Notes: generated by a model from the sequence alone, not told the origin. Shown: positions 16,796 to 24,364, numbered from the stretch's first letter. The stretch is 28,303 nt of DNA from an uncultured Oscillospiraceae bacterium (GCA_900769845.1 CAAGIF010000128.1:1-28303), one strand, 5' to 3'. Translations and numbers: made by a program.

Positions 16796-17823
16796 CATTT
16801 CTGATTCAGCAGACGCTGCTCTTCGCAGTTCCTCTGATGATCGTAGCTCTGGCAGGCGTGTTCGCAGAGCGCAGCGGTATCATCAATCTGGCGCTGGAAG
16901 GCATTATGATCTTCGGCGCATTCATCGGCGTTCTCTTCGTCCGTTCCATGCAGGAAGTTGACCTGTTTGTCAATGCTGCCCGTTCCGGCAACTGGCTGAC
17001 CCTTCAGGGTCTGGAGATCATGGCCATGGTGGTGGCTGCAGCCCTGGGCGCGCTGTTCTCCCTGCTGCTGTCCTTCGCTTCCATCAATCTGCGGGCTGAT
17101 CAGACCATTGGCGGCACCGCCCTGAACCTGATGGCTCCCGCTCTGGTTCTGTTCCTGGTCCGTATTCTGGCAAACCAGAACACCCTGCGTATGCTCACCG
17201 GCGACTCCGCTTCCTGGTTCATGATCAAGAAGTCCACCCTGGGCATTGACAAAAGCACCAACCTGGGCTTCCTGGGTGAGACCTTCCTGAACAAGGTCTA
17301 CCTGGCAACCTATATCTGCATTCTGGTGTTTATCGTTCTGTCTGTGATCCTGTATAAGACCCGGTTCGGTCTGCGGCTGCGTTCCTGCGGTGAAAATCCC
17401 CAGGCAGCGGACAGCCTGGGCATCAATGTGTACAGAATGCGCTACGCCGGCACCACCATTTCCGGCGCCCTGGCAGGTATGGGCGGCTTCGTCTATGCTC
17501 TGACCACCGCAAACTGCACCGCCAACGGCGATGTGGCAGGCTTCGGCTTCCTGGCTCTGGCAGTTATGATCTTCGGCAACTGGAAGCCCGGCAATATCGC
17601 CCTGGCATCCCTGCTGTTCGGTTTGTTCAAATGCATCGCCGCTGCATACAGCAGCCTGGACCTGAACGGCGACGGCAGATTCTGGCTGGCAGAGATCGGC
17701 ATCAGCTCTCACCTGTACCGGATGCTCCCCTATCTGGTAACCCTGGCGGTTCTGGCCTTCACCTCCAAGAAGTCCCGGGCTCCCAAGGCAGAGGGCATCC
17801 CCTACGACAAGGGCAGCCGCTGA
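16792..17823 (+). CDS. Nucleoside-type ABC importer, permease 2 (YufQ/NupC-like)
   Basis: A 343-residue permease, paralogous to the preceding gene. The N-terminus has LAGVFAERSGIINLALEGIMIFGAF, the family counterpart of the first permease's FNIGAPGQ segment. The coupling loop is TRFGLRLRSCGENPQAADSLGI, followed by the conserved GALAGMGG. The gene ends just before a strong terminator, so the operon has three genes. Confidence 0.93.
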   Translation: MTFLIQQTLLFAVPLMIVALAGVFAERSGIINLALEGIMIFGAFIGVLFVRSMQEVDLFVNAARSGNWLTLQGLEIMAMVVAAALGALFSLLLSFASINLRADQTIGGTALNLMAPALVLFLVRILANQNTLRMLTGDSASWFMIKKSTLGIDKSTNLGFLGETFLNKVYLATYICILVFIVLSVILYKTRFGLRLRSCGENPQAADSLGINVYRMRYAGTTISGALAGMGGFVYALTTANCTANGDVAGFGFLALAVMIFGNWKPGNIALASLLFGLFKCIAAAYSSLDLNGDGRFWLAEIGISSHLYRMLPYLVTLAVLAFTSKKSRAPKAEGIPYDKGSR

Positions 17824-17847
17824 TCTTCGCAATTTAAAATCTTGCAC

Positions 17848-17882
17848 TCCGTGCCGGAGGGTAACCCCGGCACGGATTTTTT
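17848..17882 (+). terminator. Strong Rho-independent terminator of the ABC importer operon
   Basis: A 10-bp GC-rich stem TCCGTGCCGG / CCGGCACGGA with a 9-base loop is followed by six T, 24 bases after the stop codon. Confidence 0.93.
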
Positions 17883-17954
17883 ATGCCGCATTTTAGGCCG
17901 AGCTACTCCGCCTCAACTAAACCAACGGTTTCTCTCTGTCACCTTCAAAGCCAT

Positions 17955-17982
17955 TGTTTTTTGTGTTTTTTTCGGTTATCAT
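17955..17982 (+). promoter_or_regulatory. Possible promoter of the XRE-TPR regulator
   Basis: TTGTTT (17955-17960) and TATCAT (17977-17982) are separated by 16 bases in a T-rich stretch, 45 bases before the start codon. The match is moderate. Confidence 0.45.
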
Positions 17983-18026
17983 GATGTCAACGAGCTCGAA
18001 ATAATCCATTAAAGGAGAATATGATT

Positions 18027-19049
18027 ATGGAAATCGGAAATAAAATCAAACAGCTCCGGCTGCGCCGGGGCATCACCCAGGAAGCCATGGCCCAGCACTT
18101 TGGCATCACTCCCCAGGCAGTCAGCAAGTGGGAACGGGAAGTCACCACTCCCGATATCTCCATGCTGCCGGATATCTCCGCCTACTTCGGCGTCACCATC
18201 GACGAACTTTTCGCCCTCTCCGACGACACCCGGATGGAACGGATCCAGAATATGCTCTGGGATGACCGTTATTACGACCCTGTTGAAGTAGATTCCATCC
18301 GGGAATTTCTGCTTAATAAAGGCAAGCGGGAACCGGAAAACGGCAAAGTCTATGAATATCTGGCAGAAATAGAAAATCATCTTGCCCAAGAGCACTACGA
18401 AAAAGCAGAAGAATATGCAAAAGAAGCCCTCCGGCGCGATCCTGACCTGCGTGATGCTCACAGCGCGCTGAATGAGGCTATGCATGGATATATCCCTGAC
18501 TGGAACGCCAGAAATCATTATCTTCAGATCAATTTTTATCAGGAACATATCAAAAAGAATCCGAACGACTGGCGCGCATACATGTGGATCATGGATCAGC
18601 TGATCGATGACTACCGGCTTGAGGAAGCTGAGAAATACTGCGATGCTTTTGCCCGGATCAATGACACCTACCGGGTTGCCCTTTACCGCGGTATCATTGC
18701 ATGGCAGAGCGGACAGAGGTCAAAAGCTTTTGATATCTGGGAAGAAATGAAAGCAGCATTTCCAGAGGAATGGGTCGTCTATCACAACCTTGGCGACTAT
18801 CTGGCCCGGTGTGGTCGGTTTGACGAAGCCATGGACTGCTATCGTAAAGCGCTGTCCGTCCAGAAAGAGCCTCCACTGCTGGATCCTCTGCAGGCTATGG
18901 CGCAGCTCTGTGAAATCCGGGGCGACATTTCCGGAGCGCTGGCGGCCAGAAAAGAAGAAGCTGACCGAATTGAGAATCAATGGAATGTTTCCGGAGAGGA
19001 ACTGGACATGGTCCTTCGGGACATCGAGCGGCTGCAAAAGAAGCTCTAA
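18027..19049 (+). CDS. XRE-family regulator with TPR-like C-terminal domain
   Basis: A 340-residue protein. The N-terminal HTH (IGNKIKQLRLRRGITQEAMAQHFGITPQAVSKWEREVTTPDISMLPDISAYFGVTIDELF, residues ~3-61) is a Cro/CI-type DNA-binding domain. The rest is helical with TPR-like repeats (for example AEEYAKEALRRDPDLRDAHSAL and WVVYHNLGDYLARCGRFDEAMDCYRKAL). In related Firmicutes regulators such TPR arrays often bind peptides or partner proteins; no peptide gene is visible here. The ATG at 18027 is chosen because AAAGGAG is 9 bases upstream; the ATG two codons earlier is too close. The downstream antiporter has its own promoter, so no operon is implied. Confidence 0.85.
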   Translation: MEIGNKIKQLRLRRGITQEAMAQHFGITPQAVSKWEREVTTPDISMLPDISAYFGVTIDELFALSDDTRMERIQNMLWDDRYYDPVEVDSIREFLLNKGKREPENGKVYEYLAEIENHLAQEHYEKAEEYAKEALRRDPDLRDAHSALNEAMHGYIPDWNARNHYLQINFYQEHIKKNPNDWRAYMWIMDQLIDDYRLEEAEKYCDAFARINDTYRVALYRGIIAWQSGQRSKAFDIWEEMKAAFPEEWVVYHNLGDYLARCGRFDEAMDCYRKALSVQKEPPLLDPLQAMAQLCEIRGDISGALAARKEEADRIENQWNVSGEELDMVLRDIERLQKKL

Positions 19050-19070
19050 TCTCATACGGTAAAAAAACCC

Positions 19071-19093
19071 AGGCGGCAGTAAAACTGCCGCCT
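19071..19093 (+). terminator. Terminator-like hairpin after the XRE-TPR gene
   Basis: A perfect 9-bp stem AGGCGGCAG / CTGCCGCCT with loop TAAAA. The T-rich tail is weak on the plus strand (GATCCTTT) but strong on the minus strand. Confidence 0.6.
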
Positions 19094-19133
19094 GATCCTT
19101 TGCCGCGCCCATGTAAAAAATCCCTCCCTTTTT

Positions 19134-19150
19134 CCACCAATATTTGGTGG
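19134..19150 (+). repeat. Short palindromic hairpin ahead of the antiporter promoter
   Basis: CCACCAA-TAT-TTGGTGG, a perfect 7-bp inverted repeat followed by GTTTT, ends 9 bases before the -35 box at 19160. It could be a second terminator or an operator. Confidence 0.45.
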
Positions 19151-19159
19151 GTTTTGCTC

Positions 19160-19188
19160 TTGAATCCCTTTGCTCCCGGTGCTAGAAT
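19160..19188 (+). promoter_or_regulatory. Sigma-A-type promoter of the antiporter gene
   Basis: TTGAAT (19160-19165) and TAGAAT (19183-19188) with a 17-base spacer; TGC before the -10 makes it an extended -10. The leader to the ATG is about 85 bases. Confidence 0.78.
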
Positions 19189-19278
19189 ACGGTTCGGCAA
19201 TAGGATCTAAAGAGGCCGCCTCCTTCGAGACTACCCCTTCAGACCAAATGTATTTGGAAAAGAAGGTATCAATTTTCT

Positions 19279-20550
19279 ATGGAAACTTATCTGATTTGTC
19301 TGGCCGCTGCCCTTGTCGGCGGTTTGATGCTCTCCCGTGTGACGAAACTGCTGCATCTGCCCGCGGTCACCGCGTATTTGGTGGCAGGTTTGATTCTGGG
19401 CCCCTTCTGTCTGGGCGCGCTGGGTCTGCCCGGATTGGGCTTTAATTCCCTGGAGCAGGTGGAGGGGTTGAACATCGTCACCCAGACCGCCCTGGGTTTT
19501 ATCGCCTTTACCATTGGCAACGAGTTCCGGCTCAGCCAGCTGAAGGCCATGGGCAGCACAGCTATTATGATCGGCATTCTTCAGGCAGTCATCACAACAG
19601 TTGTGGTGGATATTGTGCTGATCGCACTGCATCTACTGTTCCCCTCCGTGATTTCCATTCCCTGCGCCATCACTCTGGGTGCAATCGCTTCCGCAACCGC
19701 CCCCGCTGCTACCCTGATGGTGGTCCGGCAGTACAAGGCAGACGGTCCTTTGACCCGGCTGCTGATGCTGGTGGTAGCCGTTGATGACGCTGTGGGTCTG
19801 CTGCTGTTCTCCGTATCCTTCGGCATTGCCACCGCCCTGGCCCATGGGCAGGTCAGCCTTCTGGCTGTAGTGGTGGAACCCATTCTGGAGATCGTCCTGT
19901 CTTTGGCCCTCGGCAGCTTCATGGGTTGGCTTCTCAACTGGGTGGAGCAGTTCTTCCACTCCAGAAGTAAGCGTATGACCATTTCCATCGCCTTTGTGCT
20001 GCTCACCGTGGGTCTTTCCACCCTGGAGTTCCACATTGGGCCGGTGCACTGCTGCTTCAGCCTGCTTCTGGTGTGCATGATGACCGGCACCGTGTTCTGC
20101 AACATCTGTGATACCTCGGAAGAATTGATGGACCGCATTGACGGCTGGACCACCCCGCTGAATGTGCTGTTTTTCGTCATCTCCGGCGCAGAGCTGGATC
20201 TGCAGATCCTTTCCCATCCTGTGACGATCCTGGTTGGTTTGATCTATATTCTCGCGCGCTCTGCCGGTAAATATTACAGCGCAATGGGGAGCTGCAGGCT
20301 GACCCGCCAGGCAAAGTCCATTACCTCCAATTTGGGTATCACCCTGCTGCCCCAGGCAGGCGTCGCCCTGGGTATGGCGCTGACTGCCGCATCCCTGCCC
20401 GATGGCGCACTGGCCCGGAATGTGGTGCTTTTTGCCGTGCTGGTTTATGAGCTTGTGGGCCCCGCCCTGACCAAGCGGTCCCTGCTGGCAGTTGGTGAAA
20501 TCAAGCCCGAAGGCCGCACCAGCGCCCGAACACTCAACAGCCAGCGTTAA
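19279..20550 (+). CDS. Cation:proton antiporter (Kef/CPA2-type, Na_H_Exchanger family)
   Basis: A 423-residue membrane protein with about 11-12 hydrophobic segments. Features are the N-terminal RVTKLLHLPAVTAYLVAGLILGPFCLG, typical of Kef/NapA-like exchangers, and the ion-binding acidic pair in VVAVDDAVGLLLF (about residues 170). Expected to exchange Na+ or K+ for H+ across the membrane. There is no C-terminal TrkA-N (RCK) domain, unlike full Kef channels. The start is ATG 19279; the ribosome binding site AAGAAGGT is about 12 bases upstream, so it is weak. It is a single gene between its own promoter and a terminator. Confidence 0.87.
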   Translation: METYLICLAAALVGGLMLSRVTKLLHLPAVTAYLVAGLILGPFCLGALGLPGLGFNSLEQVEGLNIVTQTALGFIAFTIGNEFRLSQLKAMGSTAIMIGILQAVITTVVVDIVLIALHLLFPSVISIPCAITLGAIASATAPAATLMVVRQYKADGPLTRLLMLVVAVDDAVGLLLFSVSFGIATALAHGQVSLLAVVVEPILEIVLSLALGSFMGWLLNWVEQFFHSRSKRMTISIAFVLLTVGLSTLEFHIGPVHCCFSLLLVCMMTGTVFCNICDTSEELMDRIDGWTTPLNVLFFVISGAELDLQILSHPVTILVGLIYILARSAGKYYSAMGSCRLTRQAKSITSNLGITLLPQAGVALGMALTAASLPDGALARNVVLFAVLVYELVGPALTKRSLLAVGEIKPEGRTSARTLNSQR

Positions 20551-20588
20551 CCAGGCAGCCGTTTTATAGCGCTGCGCCCCTATAAAGC

Positions 20589-20618
20589 AAAAGAGAGAGG
20601 CCGTTGCCTCTCTCTTTT
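20589..20618. terminator. Bidirectional terminator between antiporter and repeat region
   Basis: A perfect 13-bp stem AAAAGAGAGAGGC / GCCTCTCTCTTTT with loop CGTT. On the minus strand it directly follows a tRNA-3'-end-like sequence ending in CCA (20622-20695), as in the other repeats further right. Confidence 0.82.
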
Positions 20619-20621
20619 ATG

Positions 20622-20695
20622 TTGGTGCGGACGACAGGACTCGAACTTGCGCGTCAAAGACAGATGAGCCTAAGGGCGCTGTCACCTCAGTGAAG
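20622..20695 (-). repeat. tRNA 3'-half-like sequence, left copy
   Basis: Read on the minus strand it ends GTTCGAGTCC-TGTCGTCCGCACCAA, a T-loop followed by an acceptor strand and CCA. Its 5' part CTTCACTGAGGTGACA is shared with the copy at 24513-24585; the middle differs. No matching 5' acceptor, D-arm or anticodon arm of a whole tRNA is present, so it is not an intact tRNA gene. GGTGACA can pair with TGTCGTC through two wobbles. The 20551-20588 stretch before the terminator also has a small TTTATAG/CTATAAA inverted repeat. Confidence 0.7.
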
Positions 20696-20726
20696 GTTTT
20701 GCTATAATCAAGATTATCGAAAGTGA

Positions 20727-21785
20727 TTATTCACCCAGAATCAGTGTTTTCAGAACCGGGATTCGTTTGATGACCGCAACCAGCGGCGGGAGGACGATTA
20801 TCAAAATAACAGGTAAAAGCAAGTACATGGACCAGACGGGGAGGTGCAACAGCATGTCCATGGTCCAGGCCCCCAGAGCCAGAACGGGATAATGAAGAAC
20901 ATAGAACCCGAAACTGCGCTTCGCCATGTAGCGGGTGAAGGAAGTTTCTTTATCCATCCACCGTTTGCCTGCGCCCAGAACTGCCAGCATAGCACACCAG
21001 GCATAAACATTGGTCAAAAAAGCTTTGAGATTGTCCATGGAGGCGTAATTCTTGCCCCAGAAGTGGACAGTGTAACTAATTGCCAGAAGGGCGCTGATGC
21101 CCAGAAGCGCCGGCGCGTATTTTGCCAGCATTTCCTGAACACAGTCATGAGAGAAAACACAGTAGCCCAGCAGAAAAGTAAAGATATAAATGCCGTTGCG
21201 GTATACCTCAATAATGGGGGTGTTAAGAATCTGGGCGCTGCCCCACAGAGCAAAGACCATCAGGCAAAGAATGGGCATGGTGACCTTTCCGCCAAGCTGA
21301 TACAGTCGGTCTTTTTTATCGATCCTGCGAAGCAGTACCAGCACAACATCCGCAGCCAGAAGCTGGTGCAGAAACCACAGCGAACCGATCCCAGACAAGC
21401 TCCAAATCAGATATTTGGCAAAGCCCGGAATAGCACCGCTGTTGGTGCCGAACATATCCGCATACTGCCCGGTGACCCAGCCGGAAGTCCAACCAATGAT
21501 AAAAATGATGGCGATGGAGGGGATGAACTGACGGCGGGCTTTGGTTTTCAAAAATGCCTTGGGCGTCTGCTTTTCCAGAGAATACCGGGCACAGGCACCT
21601 GAGATCGCAAACAGCGTCACCATGAACCAGGGATGCAGCACATACAGCACCGCATCCAGCGCAGGAATTCCTGGAATGTCCACATTGGTGATAACCCCCA
21701 CGCTGTTGAACAGATAAAAAACATGATAGAAAATAACCAGTAGAACGATGGAGTAGCGCAGATTATCCAGAAAAGGCTTTCTCAT
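20727..21785 (-). CDS. Membrane acyltransferase, acyltransferase-3 family
   Basis: A 352-residue multi-pass membrane protein with about ten hydrophobic segments. The N-terminus MRKPFLDNLRYSIVLLVIFYHVFYLF is the typical first helix of acyltransferase-3 proteins, with the family His in the FYHVF run. Later FGFYVLHYPVLALGAW matches the family's C-terminal helix. Family members O-acylate cell-wall, exopolysaccharide or other carbohydrates at the membrane; the acceptor here is unknown. The ATG overlaps the stop of the DUF3021-like gene (ATGA), so it is the third gene of a LytTR-controlled operon. It ends 31 bp from the left tRNA-like repeat. Confidence 0.88.
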   Translation of the reverse strand: MRKPFLDNLRYSIVLLVIFYHVFYLFNSVGVITNVDIPGIPALDAVLYVLHPWFMVTLFAISGACARYSLEKQTPKAFLKTKARRQFIPSIAIIFIIGWTSGWVTGQYADMFGTNSGAIPGFAKYLIWSLSGIGSLWFLHQLLAADVVLVLLRRIDKKDRLYQLGGKVTMPILCLMVFALWGSAQILNTPIIEVYRNGIYIFTFLLGYCVFSHDCVQEMLAKYAPALLGISALLAISYTVHFWGKNYASMDNLKAFLTNVYAWCAMLAVLGAGKRWMDKETSFTRYMAKRSFGFYVLHYPVLALGAWTMDMLLHLPVWSMYLLLPVILIIVLPPLVAVIKRIPVLKTLILGE

Positions 21786-22210
21786 TTTGCTTCACCCCGC
21801 AGTTTCCGGTTGATCCGGTCAGTTTTGGCTTTGATGCTGAAATAGATGCATACCCAGACCAGCCCGTAGCCCACAGCGAAGATTGCTGTAAAAATGCCTA
21901 TTCCAGTCAAGTCACGGGGGATCCAGCTGTTCAGCAGGTACATCACAAGATAGTCCAGATACAGTACACCGGCATGGATGGCAATGGCAGATACCAGAGG
22001 AAGCCGTTCCATCTGATAGACGATGGTGATACCTGCGGCAATGAATGCCATCAGCGTCACGGTCAGGATGCCCATACAGACCTCACCGGGGGCAAAGCTG
22101 GCTGCTTCTCCGGTGGCGCCGATAATCCCATAAACAATGGCAAGGATCACAGGGCCGCCGGCAGCAACCATCAGTCCGCGTTGTATAAATTTATGTACAT
22201 ATCTTTTCAT
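21782..22210 (-). CDS. DUF3021-like four-helix membrane protein, LytTR partner
   Basis: A 142-residue membrane protein with four hydrophobic segments (about 12-32, 42-64, 73-93, 105-128) and a basic C-terminal tail, matching the size and layout of DUF3021 proteins. These are commonly encoded directly after LytTR regulators. In Streptococcus the comparable membrane partners (HdrM, BrsM) hold their LytTR regulator inactive. The ATG (22208-22210) overlaps the LytTR stop in ATGA and has AAAGGAGG about 8 bases upstream; an in-frame extension lies inside the LytTR gene and is rejected. Confidence 0.8.
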   Translation of the reverse strand: MKRYVHKFIQRGLMVAAGGPVILAIVYGIIGATGEAASFAPGEVCMGILTVTLMAFIAAGITIVYQMERLPLVSAIAIHAGVLYLDYLVMYLLNSWIPRDLTGIGIFTAIFAVGYGLVWVCIYFSIKAKTDRINRKLRGEAK

Positions 22211-22647
22211 CGGTCGTACCTCCTTTTGATTTCCGAAAAACACCGTCGGGACACATATTCCCGGTAGCCGCATTGGAACACCGCATCTACCGCACCACTA
22301 AAGGATGTGGCAAACCGGGCGATGCGCTTTTCGTTAGCCAGCGTACTCTTGTTAATGCGGATATAGTATGCCGGCAGCAATTCCTCCAGTTCATACAGCC
22401 GCTGCTTCAGGCGGTAGTGTTCATTCTGGATATCGATGGCATAAGTCTTACCATCCAAAACTGTGATGCATTCGATTTCTTCAAATGTCAGCTTCTTCAT
22501 TTCATCTTCCGTATACGCAACGATGCGGTCTGAGCCGGTGTGCTGCATAACCAAGGCTTCGATTTGATCTGTCAACGAGGAACGCACATGAGCCGTTACG
22601 GTCACTTCTTCCTCTTTGGTTTCGTCTATGTTGAGTTTGAATTTCAT
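22207..22647 (-). CDS. LytTR-family transcriptional regulator
   Basis: A 146-residue DNA-binding protein without a response-regulator receiver. The N-terminal half (MKFKLNIDETKEEEVTVTAH) is beta-rich. The LytTR domain covers about residues 45-146, with ELEELLPAYYIRINKSTLANEKRIARF, the common LytTR signature for this stand-alone type, and a C-terminal GYREYVSRRCFSEIKRRY. The ATG (22645-22647) has GGAGG about 9 bases upstream. It is first in an operon with the DUF3021-like protein and the acyltransferase. By analogy to HdrRM and BrsRM it probably activates its own operon when the membrane partner releases it; this is inference. Confidence 0.88.
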   Translation of the reverse strand: MKFKLNIDETKEEEVTVTAHVRSSLTDQIEALVMQHTGSDRIVAYTEDEMKKLTFEEIECITVLDGKTYAIDIQNEHYRLKQRLYELEELLPAYYIRINKSTLANEKRIARFATSFSGAVDAVFQCGYREYVSRRCFSEIKRRYDR

Positions 22648-22668
22648 TGGCTCACCTCCAATGCCCCG

Positions 22669-22674
22669 AGTATA
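22669..22674 (-). promoter_or_regulatory. Extended -10 of the LytTR operon
   Basis: On the minus strand TGC-TATACT lies 22 bases before the LytTR start codon. The -35 at 17 bases upstream is poor, as expected if the promoter needs an activator such as the LytTR protein itself. Confidence 0.62.
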
Positions 22675-22847
22675 GCATAAATTAAAAGGGATGTGTTGCA
22701 AATTGTACTCATCGGTCATTTTTGGGGTGTAAGCGGTAGGGATAACACTGTGCCGAAATTAGATTGAGTGGTCTGCTTCAGAAAAATCCCCTTGCGTAAG
22801 GTATTCTGCGTCATGATGTAAGATAACGGCGTCAGGAGGCTGATATG

Positions 22848-22958
22848 ATGGAATACAAGAAGAAACTGCACAGGGTTCATGGTATTATGCCGGTACTCGC
22901 AATCACAGCGATCCTGTACGCACGGAACAACCGGGCGGATCTGAAAAAACTGCAATAA
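22848..22958 (+). CDS. 36-residue basic hydrophobic peptide gene
   Basis: Plus-strand ATG (22848-22850) to TAA (22956-22958). The peptide starts MEYKKKLHRVHG, then a short hydrophobic run (IMPVLAITAILYA), then a charged tail ending RADLKKLQ. AGGAGG lies 8 bases upstream (22834-22839), and a terminator follows 4 bases after the stop. An ATG one codon earlier is also possible. I do not recognise it. It is divergent from the LytTR operon and lies between it and a repeat. The hydrophobic run is short for a membrane helix. No convincing promoter was found in 22700-22833. Confidence 0.6.
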   Translation: MEYKKKLHRVHGIMPVLAITAILYARNNRADLKKLQ

Positions 22959-22962
22959 GGAA

Positions 22963-22993
22963 CCGCCGGTGGAAATATCGGCGGCTATTTTTT
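22963..22993 (+). terminator. Terminator of the 36-residue peptide gene
   Basis: Stem CCGCCG (22963-22968) pairs with CGGCGG (22979-22984), loop 10 bases, followed by six T (22988-22993). Confidence 0.78.
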
Positions 22994-23022
22994 GATCTGA
23001 TGACACTTTATCGGCTGTTTTT

Positions 23023-23139
23023 GTCCAACCGGAATCGAGCCACACCCCACCGGGGTGTGGCATTCGGATGGGTTCGAGTCCTATTCCTATAGGAAACAAA
23101 GAAGAGAGGCCTCTCGACCTCTCTTCTTTATTTGGTACG
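23023..23139. repeat. Repeat copy 1 (hairpin, T-arm-like sequence, terminator hairpin)
   Basis: 117 bases nearly identical (5 differences, no gaps) to 24404-24520. It contains the 10-bp hairpin GCCACACCCC-ACC-GGGGTGTGGC (23039-23061), a T-arm-like GGGTTCGAGTCC, and a terminator-like stem AAAGAAGAGAGG / CCTCTCTTCTTT. The 5' part of the unit seen at 24362-24403 is missing, and the segment after TTTGG is degenerate (TACGGGTGTTCATAACGG). The two copies lie either side of the lipoprotein gene. Confidence 0.88.
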
Positions 23140-23160
23140 GGTGTTCATAACGGACTTAAT

Positions 23161-23179
23161 AAAAATCGCAGCCTGCGAT
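23161..23179 (-). terminator. Probable terminator of the lipoprotein gene
   Basis: On the minus strand the short stem ATCGCA-GGC-TGCGAT is followed by TTTTTATT, about 40 bases after the lipoprotein stop codon. The stem is only 6 bp, so strength is uncertain. Confidence 0.5.
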
Positions 23180-23218
23180 CTTCCCAACGCCAAGCAGCAT
23201 CTGCCGGACTCAAGATTT

Positions 23219-24058
23219 TTAATAATACAGTTCCTCTATGACTGTGCGGCAGCCGTCAAGATCCATGCCGCATTGGATCGCCGGATGGTAAAGCAGCTTC
23301 AAAATCAACCAATCTATATCACTTAAGGCAGTATTATCGTTGGAATACTGATAGACGATACTGTCCGTTCGCAACACCGTGTCGCTGATACCCAACATAT
23401 TGATAATCTCTTCGATCAATACAGATGTTCGGGTGCTTTGATCAATATCGGTACGATAACCCACATTTGCTGTGTAGATTTCGTTGGTTTCGGTATAGTA
23501 CCAAAATTGTGTCGCTCCATAGGCGTCTTCACCGTTGAGAAAATCACTGAAATACATATTGAAATCCTCGGAATCCCAGAAACCAATCATGAGATTGGCC
23601 GGCTCGCCCTCCGCCCGGGCATAGATTCCCGGGAATCCTGGAATCTCATTCAACTGTGCAAACAACGCCGTTAACACCGAAAGATCCTCTTCAGTCGGGG
23701 TTCCGTATATAGAATAAAGAATCGGTTCTTTCCATTTCTGCACAAGAGCAGCATTGCCTGTGCCATCCGAATACTCCGTACGCAGCACAACTTCCTCAAA
23801 ATACTCCCATACCTGTTGGCTTGTGTATTCCGGAAGATACAGCGCTGAGTGCGCAGGCGCGGTTGTTTCCGTTTCCCCTGTTGTGATTTCCTGTATTTCT
23901 ATGGTTGCGGCCGATGTTGTATCCTCGATGACCGACTCTGTAGGCAAAATTTCGTATGTTGGCAGAGACGTACTGTTACTCTCTAAATTTACACCTGCGC
24001 AGGCGCAAAGTAGCAAAACTAACGCCAAATTCAGTCCCAGACAGAGTCCTTTTCGCAT
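23219..24058 (-). CDS. DUF2927-like lipoprotein
   Basis: A 279-residue secreted lipoprotein. A type II signal peptide (MRKGLCLGLNLALVLLLCAC) places the lipidated cysteine at Cys20 in an LCAC lipobox. A Ser/Thr/Glu-rich linker follows to about residue 70, then a globular domain. The domain's C-terminal half (SVLIEEIINMLGISD, then DIDWLILKLLYHPAIQCGMDLDGC) fits DUF2927, a domain of unknown function in Clostridia lipoproteins. The ATG (24056-24058) has GAGGGGG about 7 bases upstream. It is monocistronic with its own promoter and lies between two copies of a 117-bp repeat. Confidence 0.82.
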   Translation of the reverse strand: MRKGLCLGLNLALVLLLCACAGVNLESNSTSLPTYEILPTESVIEDTTSAATIEIQEITTGETETTAPAHSALYLPEYTSQQVWEYFEEVVLRTEYSDGTGNAALVQKWKEPILYSIYGTPTEEDLSVLTALFAQLNEIPGFPGIYARAEGEPANLMIGFWDSEDFNMYFSDFLNGEDAYGATQFWYYTETNEIYTANVGYRTDIDQSTRTSVLIEEIINMLGISDTVLRTDSIVYQYSNDNTALSDIDWLILKLLYHPAIQCGMDLDGCRTVIEELYY

Positions 24059-24089
24059 GGCAACCCCCTCTTAAGAATGGAATAATTCT

Positions 24090-24118
24090 AGTATAGTATC
24101 TAATGGGTGCCTCGTCAA
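24090..24118 (-). promoter_or_regulatory. Sigma-A-type promoter of the lipoprotein gene
   Basis: On the minus strand TTGACG (24113-24118) and TATACT (24090-24095) are separated by 17 bases, 31 bases before the ATG. Confidence 0.87.
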
Positions 24119-24175
24119 TACCTCTCGTGATCGCTGGTTGACTACAAGTGGGATGCCTTTTGTTCTTGGAGTGAT

Positions 24176-24211
24176 CAAACAAAGAGAGGGAATCGTCCCT
24201 CTCTTTGTTTG
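24176..24211. terminator. Terminator-like 16-bp hairpin at the left end of the array
   Basis: A perfect 16-bp stem CAAACAAAGAGAGGGA / TCCCTCTCTTTGTTTG with loop ATCG. Its A-rich and T-rich outer ends make it terminator-like on both strands. Confidence 0.8.
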
Positions 24212-24322
24212 GTGCGGGCAACAGGAGTCGATTTAATCATAGTGTTGCCGCCGACGAGCCGTCGGCAAGCAGATGTCCACCGGACATCTGCATTTGGATG
24301 GGTTCTCGTCCGGTGCCCACAT
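24211..24322. repeat. Structured repeat unit 1
   Basis: A 112-base unit that aligns without gaps to 24362-24473. It begins GGTGCGG and carries two adjacent hairpins. P2 is at 24245-24268, whose outer stem TTGCCGCCG / CGTCGGCAA has one mismatch; an alternative inner stem is GCCGACG-AGC-CGTCGGC. P3 is at 24269-24291, GCAGATGTCC-ACC-GGACATCTGC, a perfect 10 bp. It ends in a T-arm-like GGATGGGTTCTCGTCC. The ends can pair through GGGCA (24216-24220) and TGCCC (24314-24318). Strand of any transcript is unknown. Confidence 0.72.
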
Positions 24323-24364
24323 ACCAACACAAAAGGCACCCCCAAGGGTGCCTTTTGTGTTGGT
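24323..24364. terminator. Terminator-like 19-bp hairpin between the two units
   Basis: A perfect 19-bp stem starting ACCAACACAAAAGGCACCC (24323-24341), loop CCAA, with its exact complement at 24346-24364. Long AT-rich outer arms resemble a bidirectional terminator. Confidence 0.82.

Noticed and set aside
13926..17847. Long minus-strand open frames opposite the ABC importer genes
   Set aside because: They mirror the three transporter genes, whose motifs, overlaps, promoter and terminator are all on the plus strand.
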